A stretch of 64,000 nucleotides of DNA, from positions 372,001 through 436,000 of the forward strand of contig JAKFWK010000002.1 in the NCBI GenBank assembly GCA_021732045.1, read 5' to 3'. The stretch is from Sulfurimonas sp. (GTDB taxonomy: Bacteria; Campylobacterota; Campylobacteria; Campylobacterales; Sulfurimonadaceae). Below the pieces are notes generated by a model. It was not told the origin of the DNA. It searched no databases and saw nothing but the letters and a program-made list of their open reading frames with translations. Below, piece by piece: positions 1 to 8,920 of the stretch. The first letter of the stretch is position 1. Each line of letters starts with the position of its first letter. The position numbers were made by a program, and so were the translations under genes.

Positions 1-378
1 AATCTCTTCATCTACAAATTCTATAATCACTCCACACACAGTGCATATAAAGTGGTCATGATGGGATTTTGCACCGAGTTCATATTTTTTACCTTGTGCA
101 CCAAAAGAGAGTGAAGTAACCATGTCGGACTCTTCTAAAAGTGAGAGCGTTCTATATACTGTTGCTATTCCAGTGTTTAAGTTTGGAAATTTTTCTTGAA
201 TTAAGTTGTGAAGAGACTCCGGTGTTAAATGCTCATTTGAATTATATAGAGTCTCAAGTATAACCTCTCTTTGAATTGTAAATTTTAAACCATTCTCTTT
301 AAGAAGTATTTTAAAATCACTAAGCAATTGTGTATACTCTACTGTTTTATCTCTGAAATTTGTTTTTAAATCAGGCAT
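1..378 (-). CDS. fur: Ferric uptake regulator Fur (C-terminus beyond the window)
   Basis: Metal-dependent repressor of iron uptake genes. The visible 126 residues, read from ATG at 376-378, contain the winged-helix DNA-binding part ([12 protein letters not shown], then [14 protein letters not shown] with the recognition helix) and the start of the dimerisation domain with the metal ligands of [11 protein letters not shown]. The text closely resembles Campylobacter Fur, and the gene follows cvpA directly, as I recall in Campylobacter. The cvpA stop codon begins at 381 and abuts this ATG with no gap, so translation is probably coupled. The C-terminal metal-binding end is cut off by the left edge. 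PerR or Zur cannot be fully excluded from a partial sequence, but Fur fits best. Confidence 0.9.
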   Translation of the reverse strand, partial: MPDLKTNFRDKTVEYTQLLSDFKILLKENGLKFTIQREVILETLYNSNEHLTPESLHNLIQEKFPNLNTGIATVYRTLSLLEESDMVTSLSFGAQGKKYELGAKSHHDHFICTVCGVIIEFVDEEI

Positions 379-1017
379 CTATTTTTCACCCTTGCTATTT
401 AAGTTTTGAACTGCTTTTTCTTTGATTTTACTTTTTGCATCTTCTACAATTTTAAGCGTTGAATTGTCTATTGTTTTATTGATTTTATTTTGCTCTTCTT
501 CCGCTTTCTCATCTACAGCTTTCTCAATATCCAGTGGCTCAAGTTTCATGATATAGCTACCGGTAGTAACCATTGCAGGAAAGAGTATACTGTTTTTCAT
601 AAATGAGTCTAGAGTCGTCCTTGTTGCTTTTACATTATATGCCGAATAAATTATTACAGAAGCGATGAAGAAAAACTTACTAGCAGAGAAGAAAAATCCT
701 AAGATTTTGTCAAAAGCCCCAAGTCCACTAACAAAACTTAGCTTCTTGAGTGCCATCCCAGCCCCCAGCATAAGAAGCCAAAACAGGACTATAGTAAATA
801 AAAAACCGCTAAAGCTGATTGCACTACTGCTTTGAAATTTAAATATAATATCACTTAATACTTGGCCAACGCTATCTCCAACTCGTGAAGCTAAAAAGAT
901 ACCACCAACAATACCCACCAACCCAAATAGCTCTTTAAAAAAGCCGTTTATGATACCTTTGAAACCCAAAAAAAGAACTATTACTAAAACTACAATATCA
1001 AAATAGTTAAAATCCAT
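379..1017 (-). CDS. cvpA: CvpA family membrane protein
   Basis: Inner-membrane protein of the colicin V production family (212 residues). Four hydrophobic segments are visible in the first 130 residues, including the start FDIVVLVIVLFLGFKGIING with the family's glycine-rich K/RG turn. A charged cytoplasmic tail rich in Lys and Glu follows (about 165-212). Family roles are poorly defined: colicin V secretion, envelope homeostasis and purF-linked functions have been reported. It sits between a diguanylate cyclase and fur with zero-base junctions on both sides (TAG/ATG abutting), so the three form one operon. The function here is inferred only from the family. Confidence 0.8.
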   Translation of the reverse strand: MDFNYFDIVVLVIVLFLGFKGIINGFFKELFGLVGIVGGIFLASRVGDSVGQVLSDIIFKFQSSSAISFSGFLFTIVLFWLLMLGAGMALKKLSFVSGLGAFDKILGFFFSASKFFFIASVIIYSAYNVKATRTTLDSFMKNSILFPAMVTTGSYIMKLEPLDIEKAVDEKAEEEQNKINKTIDNSTLKIVEDAKSKIKEKAVQNLNSKGEK

Positions 1018-1932
1018 CTATTCCATAACCTTAGTCAACTGATTTTTCCCACTATTTTTTGAAATATACATAGCTTTATCCACCCTAGCTATTAAACTAT
1101 CTTTATTGTCATCTTTTAGCAATTTTGTCATTCCTATACTAGCTGTTATAGATATCTTTTCACCCATATAGATAAGATTATTAGAACTAACTAGTTTTAA
1201 AAGTCTATTTGCCATAAGTTCACACCCCTCATCACTATTACGATTCAGCATAATTAGAAACTCTTCTCCACCATATCTAAAAATTTTATCACCATCTCTT
1301 AGTGTTTTCTTTAAAATATTTGACACAAATATTAAAATTTTATCACCAGCCACATGACCATAAGTATCATTTATTTTTTTGAAATCATCTAAATCTAGCA
1401 TAAGAAGATGAAGCTCATATGGTCTATCTTTATTTGAAAATATCTCATCTAAGCTTCTGCTTAGTTCTCTTCTGTTGAAAACTTTTGTCAAGGCATCAAT
1501 ACTTGAGGTATGTTCTAAAGTTGCTACCTTTTGTGATAAATCATAAATTATATCGTTTGCTTTTTTTATCTCATTTGTCATATGAAGTTGAATTTCACTA
1601 AATTTTACCTCAAGAGTTGGCAAATCAATCTGATTTGCAATACAATCTTCAAGCGTCACTTTATGCAGTTGCGTCAACTTTTCAAATTTATCATTTGTGG
1701 ATTCATAAGATGTTAAACTATGTTCCACTAGCTCTTTGTATGAGTTATGAAAAGCTAATTTTACACGCTCTGCCGAATCTATCTTTTGACTATCAATATT
1801 GGAAATAATTTCAATGGCATCTCTTAGGTAGCCAATAACTTGCTCCTTTGATACATCTTTTTCTATGTCAATTTTTACAAGTAAACTCTCATAAACCTCT
1901 TCAACTAAGGCTTTTAAATCTTTTTTTTGCAC
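1018..1932 (-). CDS. Diguanylate cyclase (GGDEF domain)
   Basis: Cytoplasmic c-di-GMP synthase. An N-terminal helical region of about 140 residues has no recognised sensor domain. A complete GGDEF domain follows, with DLDDFKKINDTYGH, the active-site loop RYGGEEF, and an RDGD inhibitory (I-site) motif five residues upstream, so the enzyme should be active and product-inhibited. The longer frame begins at a TTG at 1944, but a GTG at 1930-1932 has a GGAAG ribosome site five bases upstream and is preferred. It is first in an operon with cvpA and fur; a TATAAT lies just upstream. There is no transmembrane segment. Confidence 0.88.
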   Translation of the reverse strand: MQKKDLKALVEEVYESLLVKIDIEKDVSKEQVIGYLRDAIEIISNIDSQKIDSAERVKLAFHNSYKELVEHSLTSYESTNDKFEKLTQLHKVTLEDCIANQIDLPTLEVKFSEIQLHMTNEIKKANDIIYDLSQKVATLEHTSSIDALTKVFNRRELSRSLDEIFSNKDRPYELHLLMLDLDDFKKINDTYGHVAGDKILIFVSNILKKTLRDGDKIFRYGGEEFLIMLNRNSDEGCELMANRLLKLVSSNNLIYMGEKISITASIGMTKLLKDDNKDSLIARVDKAMYISKNSGKNQLTKVME

Positions 1933-1960
1933 TTTAGCTTCCAATCCAAAAAATTTTCTT

Positions 1961-1966
1961 ATTATA
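1961..1966 (-). promoter_or_regulatory. -10 element of the diguanylate cyclase-cvpA-fur operon
   Basis: TATAAT on the minus strand, preceded by TG (ATGTATAAT), about 30 bases upstream of the preferred GTG start. There is no clear -35, which is usual for Campylobacterota sigma-70 promoters. Confidence 0.45.
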
Positions 1967-2092
1967 CATTCACAAGAATAAAAAAGAGCTTTGCATCCTA
2001 CATACAGCCACAGAGCATAAGGCGCAAGTCAGAGCTATTTTAGGTACTTTAATGTAAACTAGCAAAAATTAAAACTATATAAAAGGTTTATT

Positions 2093-3451
2093 ATGAGTCA
2101 CTGGAGTCCTACAAGCTGGAGGGATAAACCCGCTTTACAACAACCAACTTATCCAAACAAGGATGAGCTTGAGAGAGTTTTATCAGAATTAAAAAATTAT
2201 CCACCTCTTGTTTTCGCTGGCGAAGCTCGTTCTCTAAAAAGTCAATTGGCCGATGTTAGCCAAGGTAACGCTTTTTTACTCCAAGGTGGTGATTGCGCTG
2301 AGAGTTTCAGTGAATTTCACGCTACAAACATTCGTGATACCTTTAAAGCACTGCTTCAAATGGCTGTTGTTATGACTTATGCCGGTGGCGTTCCCGTAGT
2401 TAAAGTTGGCAGATTAGGTGGTCAGTTCGCTAAACCTCGCTCAAGCGACAGTGAAACCATAGATGATATTACGCTTGATGCATATCGCGGAGATATCATA
2501 AATGGAGTTGATTTTACACCTGATTCAAGAATTCCAGATCCACAAAGAATGATAAAAGCATATAACCAATCAGCTGCTACACTGAACCTAATCCGTGCTT
2601 TTGCATCTGGTGGTCTAGCCGATTTGCATCAAGTTCACAAATGGACATTAGACTTTGCACATCAAGGTGAAGTTAGTAAAAAATATGAGGCGTTAGCCGA
2701 GCAGATAGGAAAATCATTAACTTTTATGGAGGCTTGTGGAATTACCTCTAAGTCATACAGAACATTGCGAGAAACAGATTTTTATACATCTCACGAGGCG
2801 CTACTTTTACCTTACGAAGAAGCATTTACGAGAAAAGATTCTCTAACTGGTGATTGGTACGATACATCGGCTCATATGCTTTGGATAGGAGACAGAACTC
2901 GTCAGCTAAATGGAGCACATGTGGAATTTTTAAGTGGTGTTCATAATCCTATTGGCATCAAAGCAGGTCCATCAATGCAAGAAGATGATTTAATAAGATT
3001 AGTTCACAAGTTAAACCCTAAAAATGAAGCCGGAAGACTAAATGTTATAGTTAGAATGGGGGCAGATAAGGTTGGTGATGAAATAACTGGGATGCCAAGA
3101 CTTATTCGAGCAATTGAGAGAGAAGGCATGAGTGTTGTTTGGAGTTGTGACCCAATGCATGGTAATACTATTAAATCATCAAACAACTTTAAAACTCGCC
3201 CTGTTGATTCAGTTTTAAAAGAGATGAAACAATTTTTTCAAGTTCACAAGGCAGAGGGAACTTTTGGTGGTGGAGTCCATCTAGAGATGACTGGTAAAAA
3301 TGTAACAGAATGTATTGGCGGATCATTTGTAGTAACAGAAGAGGATCTAAGCTCTCGTTATCATACCCACTGTGACCCAAGACTAAATGCAGATCAAGCA
3401 CTTGAACTTGCGTTTTTAATTGCAGATAGTCTCCAAGAAGCTAAACGATAA
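2093..3451 (+). CDS. Class II 3-deoxy-7-phosphoheptulonate (DAHP) synthase
   Basis: First enzyme of the shikimate pathway: condenses phosphoenolpyruvate with erythrose 4-phosphate to DAHP. At 452 residues it has the plant/Mycobacterium-type class II length and motifs: [18 protein letters not shown] at the N-terminus, [23 protein letters not shown], and [11 protein letters not shown] with [15 protein letters not shown] near the C-terminus. The ATG has an AAAGG ribosome site. The gene stands alone and converges on the ABC-F gene with a shared hairpin between them. Symbols for this class vary (aroF or aroG), so none is given. Confidence 0.96.
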   Translation: MSHWSPTSWRDKPALQQPTYPNKDELERVLSELKNYPPLVFAGEARSLKSQLADVSQGNAFLLQGGDCAESFSEFHATNIRDTFKALLQMAVVMTYAGGVPVVKVGRLGGQFAKPRSSDSETIDDITLDAYRGDIINGVDFTPDSRIPDPQRMIKAYNQSAATLNLIRAFASGGLADLHQVHKWTLDFAHQGEVSKKYEALAEQIGKSLTFMEACGITSKSYRTLRETDFYTSHEALLLPYEEAFTRKDSLTGDWYDTSAHMLWIGDRTRQLNGAHVEFLSGVHNPIGIKAGPSMQEDDLIRLVHKLNPKNEAGRLNVIVRMGADKVGDEITGMPRLIRAIEREGMSVVWSCDPMHGNTIKSSNNFKTRPVDSVLKEMKQFFQVHKAEGTFGGGVHLEMTGKNVTECIGGSFVVTEEDLSSRYHTHCDPRLNADQALELAFLIADSLQEAKR

Positions 3452-3457
3452 TTTTTA

Positions 3458-3488
3458 AAGAGATAAATTTACAAAGAATTTATCTCTT
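3458..3488 (+). terminator. Perfect inverted repeat between convergent genes
   Basis: Twelve-base arms (AAGAGATAAATT at 3458-3469 and its exact complement at 3477-3488) flank a 7-base loop, followed on the plus strand by a T-rich run (CTTCTTTCTCC). It lies just after the DAHP synthase stop and overlaps the last codons of the ABC-F gene, so it probably terminates the former and may also act on the latter. Confidence 0.6.
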
Positions 3489-5415
3489 CTTCTTTCTCCT
3501 GTATAATCAAAAGCTCTTCAACTTTTTGCTCATAGAGCGTCTTTAGCTCCTCAAGCTCTTTTGCTAGTTTTACTATTCCTATCTCTTCATAACATTTTGG
3601 ATTTGCTAAACATCTGTTTTTTTCATCTATCTTTATTTCTATCTCATCAATCTCAAGAGGCAGTTTTTCTAGTGCTATTTTCTCTTTGAATGTCAGTTTA
3701 ATTGCTTTTTGTTTCTCTTGAACCACTTCTGTTAATTTTGGTTTTTCAAGAGAGAGTCTCTCTATCTCTTCTAGCTCATTTAACTCTTTTTCAAGTTCTA
3801 AATATTCGGAATACTGTTGATATGACTCCTCTATCTCTTTATTTGATTTTATGATGAATAGTTTTTTTGCAATTTTATCTACAAAATATCTATCATGACT
3901 TACGATTATTACAGCTCCAGGAAATGAGCTTAACTGTTCTTCTAAAATATTGATAGTTGGGATATCCAAATCATTTGTTGGCTCATCCAAAATCAAAATA
4001 TCAACATCTTTTGTAAAAAGCAGAGCAAGGGCAATGCGGTTTTTCTCTCCGCCGCTTAGTATCCCGATTTTTTTATCTAGAAACTCCCTAGGAAACAAAA
4101 AGTTTTTCAGGTATCCGTAAACATGCATATCTGAACCGCGCACACTTACTCTATCTCCTCCATTTGGACAGAAAGTCTCTATAAGGTTTTTAGAATCATC
4201 AAGCATCTCTCTGTGTTGGTCAAAATAACCTATCTTAAATTCACCCTTTTTAATTTTTCCGCCGCTAGGTTCTAGTCGTCCAAGAAGAGTTCTTATGAGA
4301 GTTGATTTACCGCTCCCGTTCGCTCCAACAATAGCTATAACATCTTTTTGAAGTATGCGAGTTGTGAAGTTTTTTATAAGCTCTTTATCTCCAAGAGTTA
4401 TGGATAGATTCTCAACTTCAAAAAGCATTTTTTGCTTATTTACACTCTTGTCACGATTAAAATGTTTTGCTTCTCTTTGTAACTCAAGTGAAATTTTTCT
4501 TATTTTTGATGGATTTGTTTTTGCATCTTCGCGAAGCTCTAAAAGTCTCTCTTTTCTACCCTCATTTCTTTTAAGTCTTGCTCTGACACCTCTTGAATAC
4601 CACTCATTTTCCGCTTTTAGAGTCTTTAAAAGATTGTCATGCTGCTTCTCCAGCGTTCGCATATACTCCTCTTTTTGAGTCAAGTAGTTACTGTAACCAC
4701 CGCTATATTCTCTTAGTGCACAATCCTCTACCTCGATTGATTTTGTAGCGATTCTATCTATAAAATATCTATCATGAGAGATAAAAACAAGTGTAAACTT
4801 CTCTTTTAAAATAAGCTCTTCTAAAAATTCAACCATATAAACATCAAGGTGGTTTGTAGGTTCATCAAGGAGCAAGAGATCTGGTTTTTGTAAAAGTAGC
4901 GAAGCAAGGGCAACTCGTCTTTGCTCGCCTCCGCTAAGCATTGCAATCGGCTTGTGCTCATACTGTTTGAGATCAAAATGTTGGATTATCCGCTCTATTT
5001 TATCATCAAGATTCCAAGCGTCATGATGTTCTATATAACTAGATAATTTTTCATGCTCGTCTATTAAAGCTCTATTATCAAAATTATCTCCAAGCAAAAT
5101 GGAAAGTTCGTTATATCTAGCTTTTGCGTTATTTAGTTCAGCCAAACCATCTTCAACTGCCTCTCTAACTGTAGCACCCTCTTTAAACTCTGGTCTTTGG
5201 TCAAGCATTTTTATCTCAAGAGAGTTTCTTGTAAATCTCTCTCCGCCATCTTGCGCTAGCGTGCCGCTCACAATCTTCATGAGGGTTGATTTTCCGCTGC
5301 CGTTTTTACCTATAATAACTATTCTCTCTCCCTCATCTACATGAAAATTTATATTTGAGAGAATTTTCTGAGCAGAGTAGTGTTTTGAGATATCTATTAA
5401 GTTTATTAACGCCAT
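3469..5415 (-). CDS. ABC-F family ATPase, Uup type
   Basis: Soluble ribosome-associated ATPase with two ABC domains and no membrane part (648 residues). The first Walker A is GKNGSGKST (about 36-44), with LSGGEQRR and LLLLDEPTNHLD. The second is GANGSGKST, with LSGGEKNR and ILILDEPTNDLD. A charged linker lies between the domains, and the long C-terminal Lys/Glu-rich coiled coil (about 540-648) points to the Uup subgroup rather than EttA. ABC-F proteins act on stalled ribosomes; Uup is linked to ribosome assembly and replication-fork stability. It is transcribed alone, downstream of the aldo/keto reductase in the same direction. Confidence 0.88.
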   Translation of the reverse strand: MALINLIDISKHYSAQKILSNINFHVDEGERIVIIGKNGSGKSTLMKIVSGTLAQDGGERFTRNSLEIKMLDQRPEFKEGATVREAVEDGLAELNNAKARYNELSILLGDNFDNRALIDEHEKLSSYIEHHDAWNLDDKIERIIQHFDLKQYEHKPIAMLSGGEQRRVALASLLLQKPDLLLLDEPTNHLDVYMVEFLEELILKEKFTLVFISHDRYFIDRIATKSIEVEDCALREYSGGYSNYLTQKEEYMRTLEKQHDNLLKTLKAENEWYSRGVRARLKRNEGRKERLLELREDAKTNPSKIRKISLELQREAKHFNRDKSVNKQKMLFEVENLSITLGDKELIKNFTTRILQKDVIAIVGANGSGKSTLIRTLLGRLEPSGGKIKKGEFKIGYFDQHREMLDDSKNLIETFCPNGGDRVSVRGSDMHVYGYLKNFLFPREFLDKKIGILSGGEKNRIALALLFTKDVDILILDEPTNDLDIPTINILEEQLSSFPGAVIIVSHDRYFVDKIAKKLFIIKSNKEIEESYQQYSEYLELEKELNELEEIERLSLEKPKLTEVVQEKQKAIKLTFKEKIALEKLPLEIDEIEIKIDEKNRCLANPKCYEEIGIVKLAKELEELKTLYEQKVEELLIIQEKEEEINSL

Positions 5416-5540
5416 CTATGTTTGCATTCCTATTTTTTATTGGGCGGATTTTATCGTTATTGGCGTTAATTGAAGCTTGCAGAAAAGCTAAGCATTAGTA
5501 AGTGTATTTTTTAATTTTGCAAGAACTTCAATAAAAGACA

Positions 5541-6557
5541 TCAACCCATTGGATAAAGTATTTTTGCATGAACTGCATCTAATTTTTGTAAAATCTCATC
5601 ACTGAGTATCAAGTCCATCGCCGACAATGAGGCGTCTAGTTGCTTCTCTGTTGTTGCCCCAATAATTGTTGATGCCACAAAATCAAACTGCTTACTCCAC
5701 GCAATTGCCATTGTTACTGGATCTAATCCAGCCTCCTGCGCAATATTAAGATATTCTTCTGTAGATGCTAAAGTTTTATCATTCAAAAAGCGTGATGCCA
5801 TCACTCTCTGGCGTTGATTTGGAGATTTAACATAATCACTAAAGCGTCCTTGTGCATTAATATTTTGATTATATTTACCACTCAACACACCACCACCTAA
5901 AGGCGAATATGGTAAAAGCGATATCTTCTCCTCGCGACACAAAGCGCCAATCTCTGTTAGATCACGACGATTGAGAAGTGAAAAATTGTTTTGAATTGAT
6001 TCAAAACGGGAAAGTTTTTCATAGTTTGAAGTCATTAAGGATTTCATAGTTCCTCGAGCAGTATCATTGGAAGTTCCAATATAACGAACTTTTCCACTCT
6101 GCACCAATGCATCAAATGCTCGCATTGTCTCCTCTATTGGAACAATAGAATCTGGCCAATGCATCTGATAAAGATCTATATAATCAGTTTTAAGACGCTT
6201 TAGCGAGCCTTCTATTGCTCGTTCAATATGAAAACGATCACACGCCGTAAGACCGTGACGAATTGGGGGAACAAACCATCCTGAGGCAGCACCTACAACT
6301 TTTGAAGCTAAAATAATACTATCGCGCGGTTTTGTTTTAAGCCATCGCCCAACTATCTCTTCTGTAAGTCCAGCAAGTTTTTCTTCTGGTGGGATTGGAT
6401 AAACCTCTGCCGTATCAAAGAAATTTACCCCAGATTCATACGCTTTGTCCATGATTCTAAAAGCCATCTTCTCGTCGCACTGACTTCCAAATGTCATAGT
6501 TCCAAGGCAAATTGGCGATACGCGCAAGCCACTGCGACCAATATAACGATGATTCAT
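5541..6557 (-). CDS. Aldo/keto reductase (Tas-like)
   Basis: NADPH-dependent oxidoreductase with a TIM-barrel fold, 338 residues. The catalytic tetrad is visible as Asp48 and Tyr53 (FFDTAEVY), Lys86 (ILASKV) and His133 (YQMHWPD). The IPPEEKLAGLTEEIVGRWL stretch resembles E. coli Tas and the plant chloroplast group. The substrate cannot be read from the sequence. It is divergent from metX and single in its direction. ATG start with an AGGGAT ribosome site. The base composition looks a little less A+T-rich than its neighbours by eye, which may hint at transfer but was not measured. Confidence 0.88.
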   Translation of the reverse strand: MNHRYIGRSGLRVSPICLGTMTFGSQCDEKMAFRIMDKAYESGVNFFDTAEVYPIPPEEKLAGLTEEIVGRWLKTKPRDSIILASKVVGAASGWFVPPIRHGLTACDRFHIERAIEGSLKRLKTDYIDLYQMHWPDSIVPIEETMRAFDALVQSGKVRYIGTSNDTARGTMKSLMTSNYEKLSRFESIQNNFSLLNRRDLTEIGALCREEKISLLPYSPLGGGVLSGKYNQNINAQGRFSDYVKSPNQRQRVMASRFLNDKTLASTEEYLNIAQEAGLDPVTMAIAWSKQFDFVASTIIGATTEKQLDASLSAMDLILSDEILQKLDAVHAKILYPMG

Positions 6558-6688
6558 TGATTATCCCTATAATTTTTGTCTAATTGTACTCAATTGTTCT
6601 TTTTGGTTCTATTACAAAACAAAACCGAGCGTTTACAAAAAATATTTTTTGCATAAACAGATACATCTTTAGGTTTTAAGGCATTTTT

Positions 6689-6696
6689 GCTAAAAT
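6689..6696 (+). promoter_or_regulatory. Extended -10 promoter of the metX operon
   Basis: TTTTTGCTAAAAT at 6684-6696 matches the T-rich, TGn-extended -10 typical of Campylobacterota sigma-70. It ends about 30 bases before the metX start. Confidence 0.5.
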
Positions 6697-6726
6697 AACA
6701 TCACTATTTTTAAAAGAGCCAAAACT

Positions 6727-7833
6727 TTGTCACTAAACATAAAAACCAACACTAAACACTTTACAAATCCGCTTTATTTAGAGAGTGGACGAATCTTAGA
6801 ACCTTATGATATAACTTATGAAACATATGGGACGCTAAATGAAGATAAAAGCAATGTTGTTGTGATTTGTCATGCATTGACAGGTTCGCATCATGCGGCT
6901 GGAACCTACGAGAACGAAAATAAAATTGGTTGGTGGGACTCTTTTATTGGTTCAGGCAAAGCAGTAGATACTGATAAATATTTTGTAATCTGCACAAATG
7001 TGATAGGCAGCTGCTTTGGCTCCACTGGTCCCATGAGTCCTAAACATCCATCCCACGAGCCATATCGTTATAAGTTTCCGGTCGTAACTATCAAAGATAT
7101 GGTTAAAGCTCAAAGAATCCTCTTTAGTGAACTTGACATCCATAAAGTTCACGCCATTATAGGCGGTTCTATGGGTGGTATGCAAGCGCTTATGTTCGGT
7201 ATTCACTACCCAGATTTTGCGTCAAAAATTATCTCGATGGCGACAACCCATGCCACTCAAGCTTGGGCAATTGCTTTTAATAAAGTTGCGCAAGAAGCGA
7301 TACTAAAAGATCCTGATTTTAAACAAGGATACTATGATCCACAAGTCATAAAAGAGAGTGGATTGGCAGGAATGGCGGTTGGCAGAATGGCTGGACATAT
7401 CAGCTTTTTATCACAAGAATCAATGAGAGAGAAATTTGGCAGAGAATATAGGCTAACAGATGGGCTTTATGAGCTCTTTGGAAGATTTCAAGTTGAGTCC
7501 TATTTGGAGTACAATGGTTATAATTTTACAAAATGGTTTGACCCACTATCATATCTTTACATAACAAAAGCCATAAACATATATGATTTGTCTCGTGGTT
7601 TTGATTCTTTAGGAGAGGCTCTTAAAAAGATAAAATCCGAGTTACATCTACTTAGTTTTAGCAATGACCAACTGTTTAAAAACTTTGAGATGAAAGAGAT
7701 AAGTGATGCGCTTAGCGAAGTTGGAAATACAAACCACTTCTACAAGGACATACAAAGTGATTATGGGCACGATGCTTTTTTGGTTGAGGTTGACAAGTTT
7801 AAGGATTATGTATCTGAAGCGTTAAAAAACTAA
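6727..7833 (+). CDS. metX: Homoserine O-acetyltransferase MetX
   Basis: Acetylates homoserine with acetyl-CoA for methionine synthesis by direct sulfhydrylation. An alpha/beta-hydrolase protein of 368 residues with catalytic Ser148 in GGSMGGMQ, Asp314 in NDQLF and His348 in YGHDAFL, and the family start MSLNIKT and LTGSHHAAG. The start codon is TTG at 6727; no in-frame ATG fits the family N-terminus. Related acyltransferases of this fold can use succinyl-CoA, so acyl specificity is inferred. It heads a five-gene operon (thioredoxin, unknown, xseB, nitrilase-like) with gaps of 10 bases or overlaps. Confidence 0.95.
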   Translation: MSLNIKTNTKHFTNPLYLESGRILEPYDITYETYGTLNEDKSNVVVICHALTGSHHAAGTYENENKIGWWDSFIGSGKAVDTDKYFVICTNVIGSCFGSTGPMSPKHPSHEPYRYKFPVVTIKDMVKAQRILFSELDIHKVHAIIGGSMGGMQALMFGIHYPDFASKIISMATTHATQAWAIAFNKVAQEAILKDPDFKQGYYDPQVIKESGLAGMAVGRMAGHISFLSQESMREKFGREYRLTDGLYELFGRFQVESYLEYNGYNFTKWFDPLSYLYITKAINIYDLSRGFDSLGEALKKIKSELHLLSFSNDQLFKNFEMKEISDALSEVGNTNHFYKDIQSDYGHDAFLVEVDKFKDYVSEALKN

Positions 7834-7843
7834 GGAGTTTACT

Positions 7844-8281
7844 ATGAAGCTGTTTGTATTTTTATCTATTTTTATATCGTTAGTTTACGGAGCACAGATT
7901 GATGAGTTTGCCAAAAGTGTGAGCTACTCAAGAGATTATAGTGCTTCCATAAAAACCGCCAAAGAACAGAAAAAAATGGTGATGCTTGTTGTAGTTTCAG
8001 ACTATTGCCCATGGTGCAAAAAGTTTGAACACAAAACGCTCGAAGATTCAATAGTCAAAGCAAGTATAAATAAAAATTTTACTCCTCTTGTTGTTGATAA
8101 GTTAGCAGACAAAGATAGTTTTCCACAAGAGTTTGCATCAAAACTTATTCCGGCGGTTTATTTTATAGATCCATCTTCACAAAAAAGTGTGCATGAGATT
8201 TTTGCATATATGAAAAAAGATGAATTTTTACAAAACACAGAAAAAGCTCTTAATGTGTTTAAACAAAAGCAACAAAAATGA
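7844..8281 (+). CDS. Periplasmic thioredoxin-fold protein (CPWC)
   Basis: A 145-residue secreted thioredoxin-like protein. The signal peptide is about residues 1-16 (MKLFVFLSIFISLVYG). The redox motif C55-P-W-C58 lies in SDYCPWCKKFE, and the cis-proline region is KLIPAVYFI. It resembles the DUF255/SoxW-like group of periplasmic disulfide reductases; the partner is unknown. It sits 10 bases after metX with a GGAG ribosome site and overlaps the next gene by 4 bases (ATGA). Confidence 0.85.
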   Translation: MKLFVFLSIFISLVYGAQIDEFAKSVSYSRDYSASIKTAKEQKKMVMLVVVSDYCPWCKKFEHKTLEDSIVKASINKNFTPLVVDKLADKDSFPQEFASKLIPAVYFIDPSSQKSVHEIFAYMKKDEFLQNTEKALNVFKQKQQK

Positions 8282-8715
8282 TTAAGTTACTGCTTATACT
8301 ATGTTTTAGCACTCTACTTTTTTCAAAATCGCTCTACACCCTAGATAATGTAAAAAATCTTAACTTTTATCTTATAAATAAAACAGATTTTTTAAGTAGC
8401 GACGATAAAAAAAATATAGAAGAGACCATAAAAGAGAGACTTATAAAAAATGGTTTTGTCTTTGGAAAAACCGATGCTACACTCTTTTTAGTTGTAGTTA
8501 ATGCCAGAGAGATTGGTAAAAGTTTTGCCATAAACATAGAGATTGGACTTGCAGAAGATGTTACTACTCGCAGGGCTGGAAATATCAAAACAATGGCACA
8601 TACATATCTAGCTAGTGAGCTAATAGAGAGTGATAAACCTTATGAGGATACACTAGAGACTATAAAATTTCTACTTACACAGTTTTTAGAAGCATACAAG
8701 GATGATAATGAGTAA
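8278..8715 (+). CDS. Secreted protein of unknown function
   Basis: Not recognised. 145 residues with a signal peptide (about 1-17, MIKLLLILCFSTLLFSK), then a mixed alpha/beta domain with NVKNLNFYLINKT near the start and an amphipathic C-terminal helix. There is no lipobox, Cys pair or catalytic motif. It overlaps the thioredoxin gene by 4 bases and the xseB start by 8, so it is firmly in the operon. A periplasmic role next to the thioredoxin-fold protein is possible but only inferred from position. Confidence 0.7.
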   Translation: MIKLLLILCFSTLLFSKSLYTLDNVKNLNFYLINKTDFLSSDDKKNIEETIKERLIKNGFVFGKTDATLFLVVVNAREIGKSFAINIEIGLAEDVTTRRAGNIKTMAHTYLASELIESDKPYEDTLETIKFLLTQFLEAYKDDNE

Positions 8716-8920
8716 AGCAAAAGAAGACAAAGTCACTAAAGAGGACTTTGAGTCAAAATTACAAAGCGCAAAAGAGATACTTGAGACTTTAATGGACCCG
8801 CAAATAACGCTTGAAGATAGCGTAAAGGCGTACGAGAAAGGGATGAGCGAGCTTGAGATCGCACAAAAAATCTTAGAGAGTGCAGAGATTAAGATAAAAG
8901 AGATAAAAGGGAACTCATGA
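8708..8920 (+). CDS. xseB: Exodeoxyribonuclease VII small subunit
   Basis: Small subunit of ExoVII, which degrades single-stranded DNA with XseA. About 70 residues, almost all helical, with the family pattern FESKLQSAKEILETLMDPQITLEDSVKAYEKGM followed by a second helix. Two ATGs occur: the one at 8702 overlaps its ribosome site, while the one at 8708 has AAGG six bases upstream and is preferred (MSKAKEDK). xseA is not in the window. The next gene overlaps by 4 bases (ATGA). Confidence 0.88.
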   Translation: MSKAKEDKVTKEDFESKLQSAKEILETLMDPQITLEDSVKAYEKGMSELEIAQKILESAEIKIKEIKGNS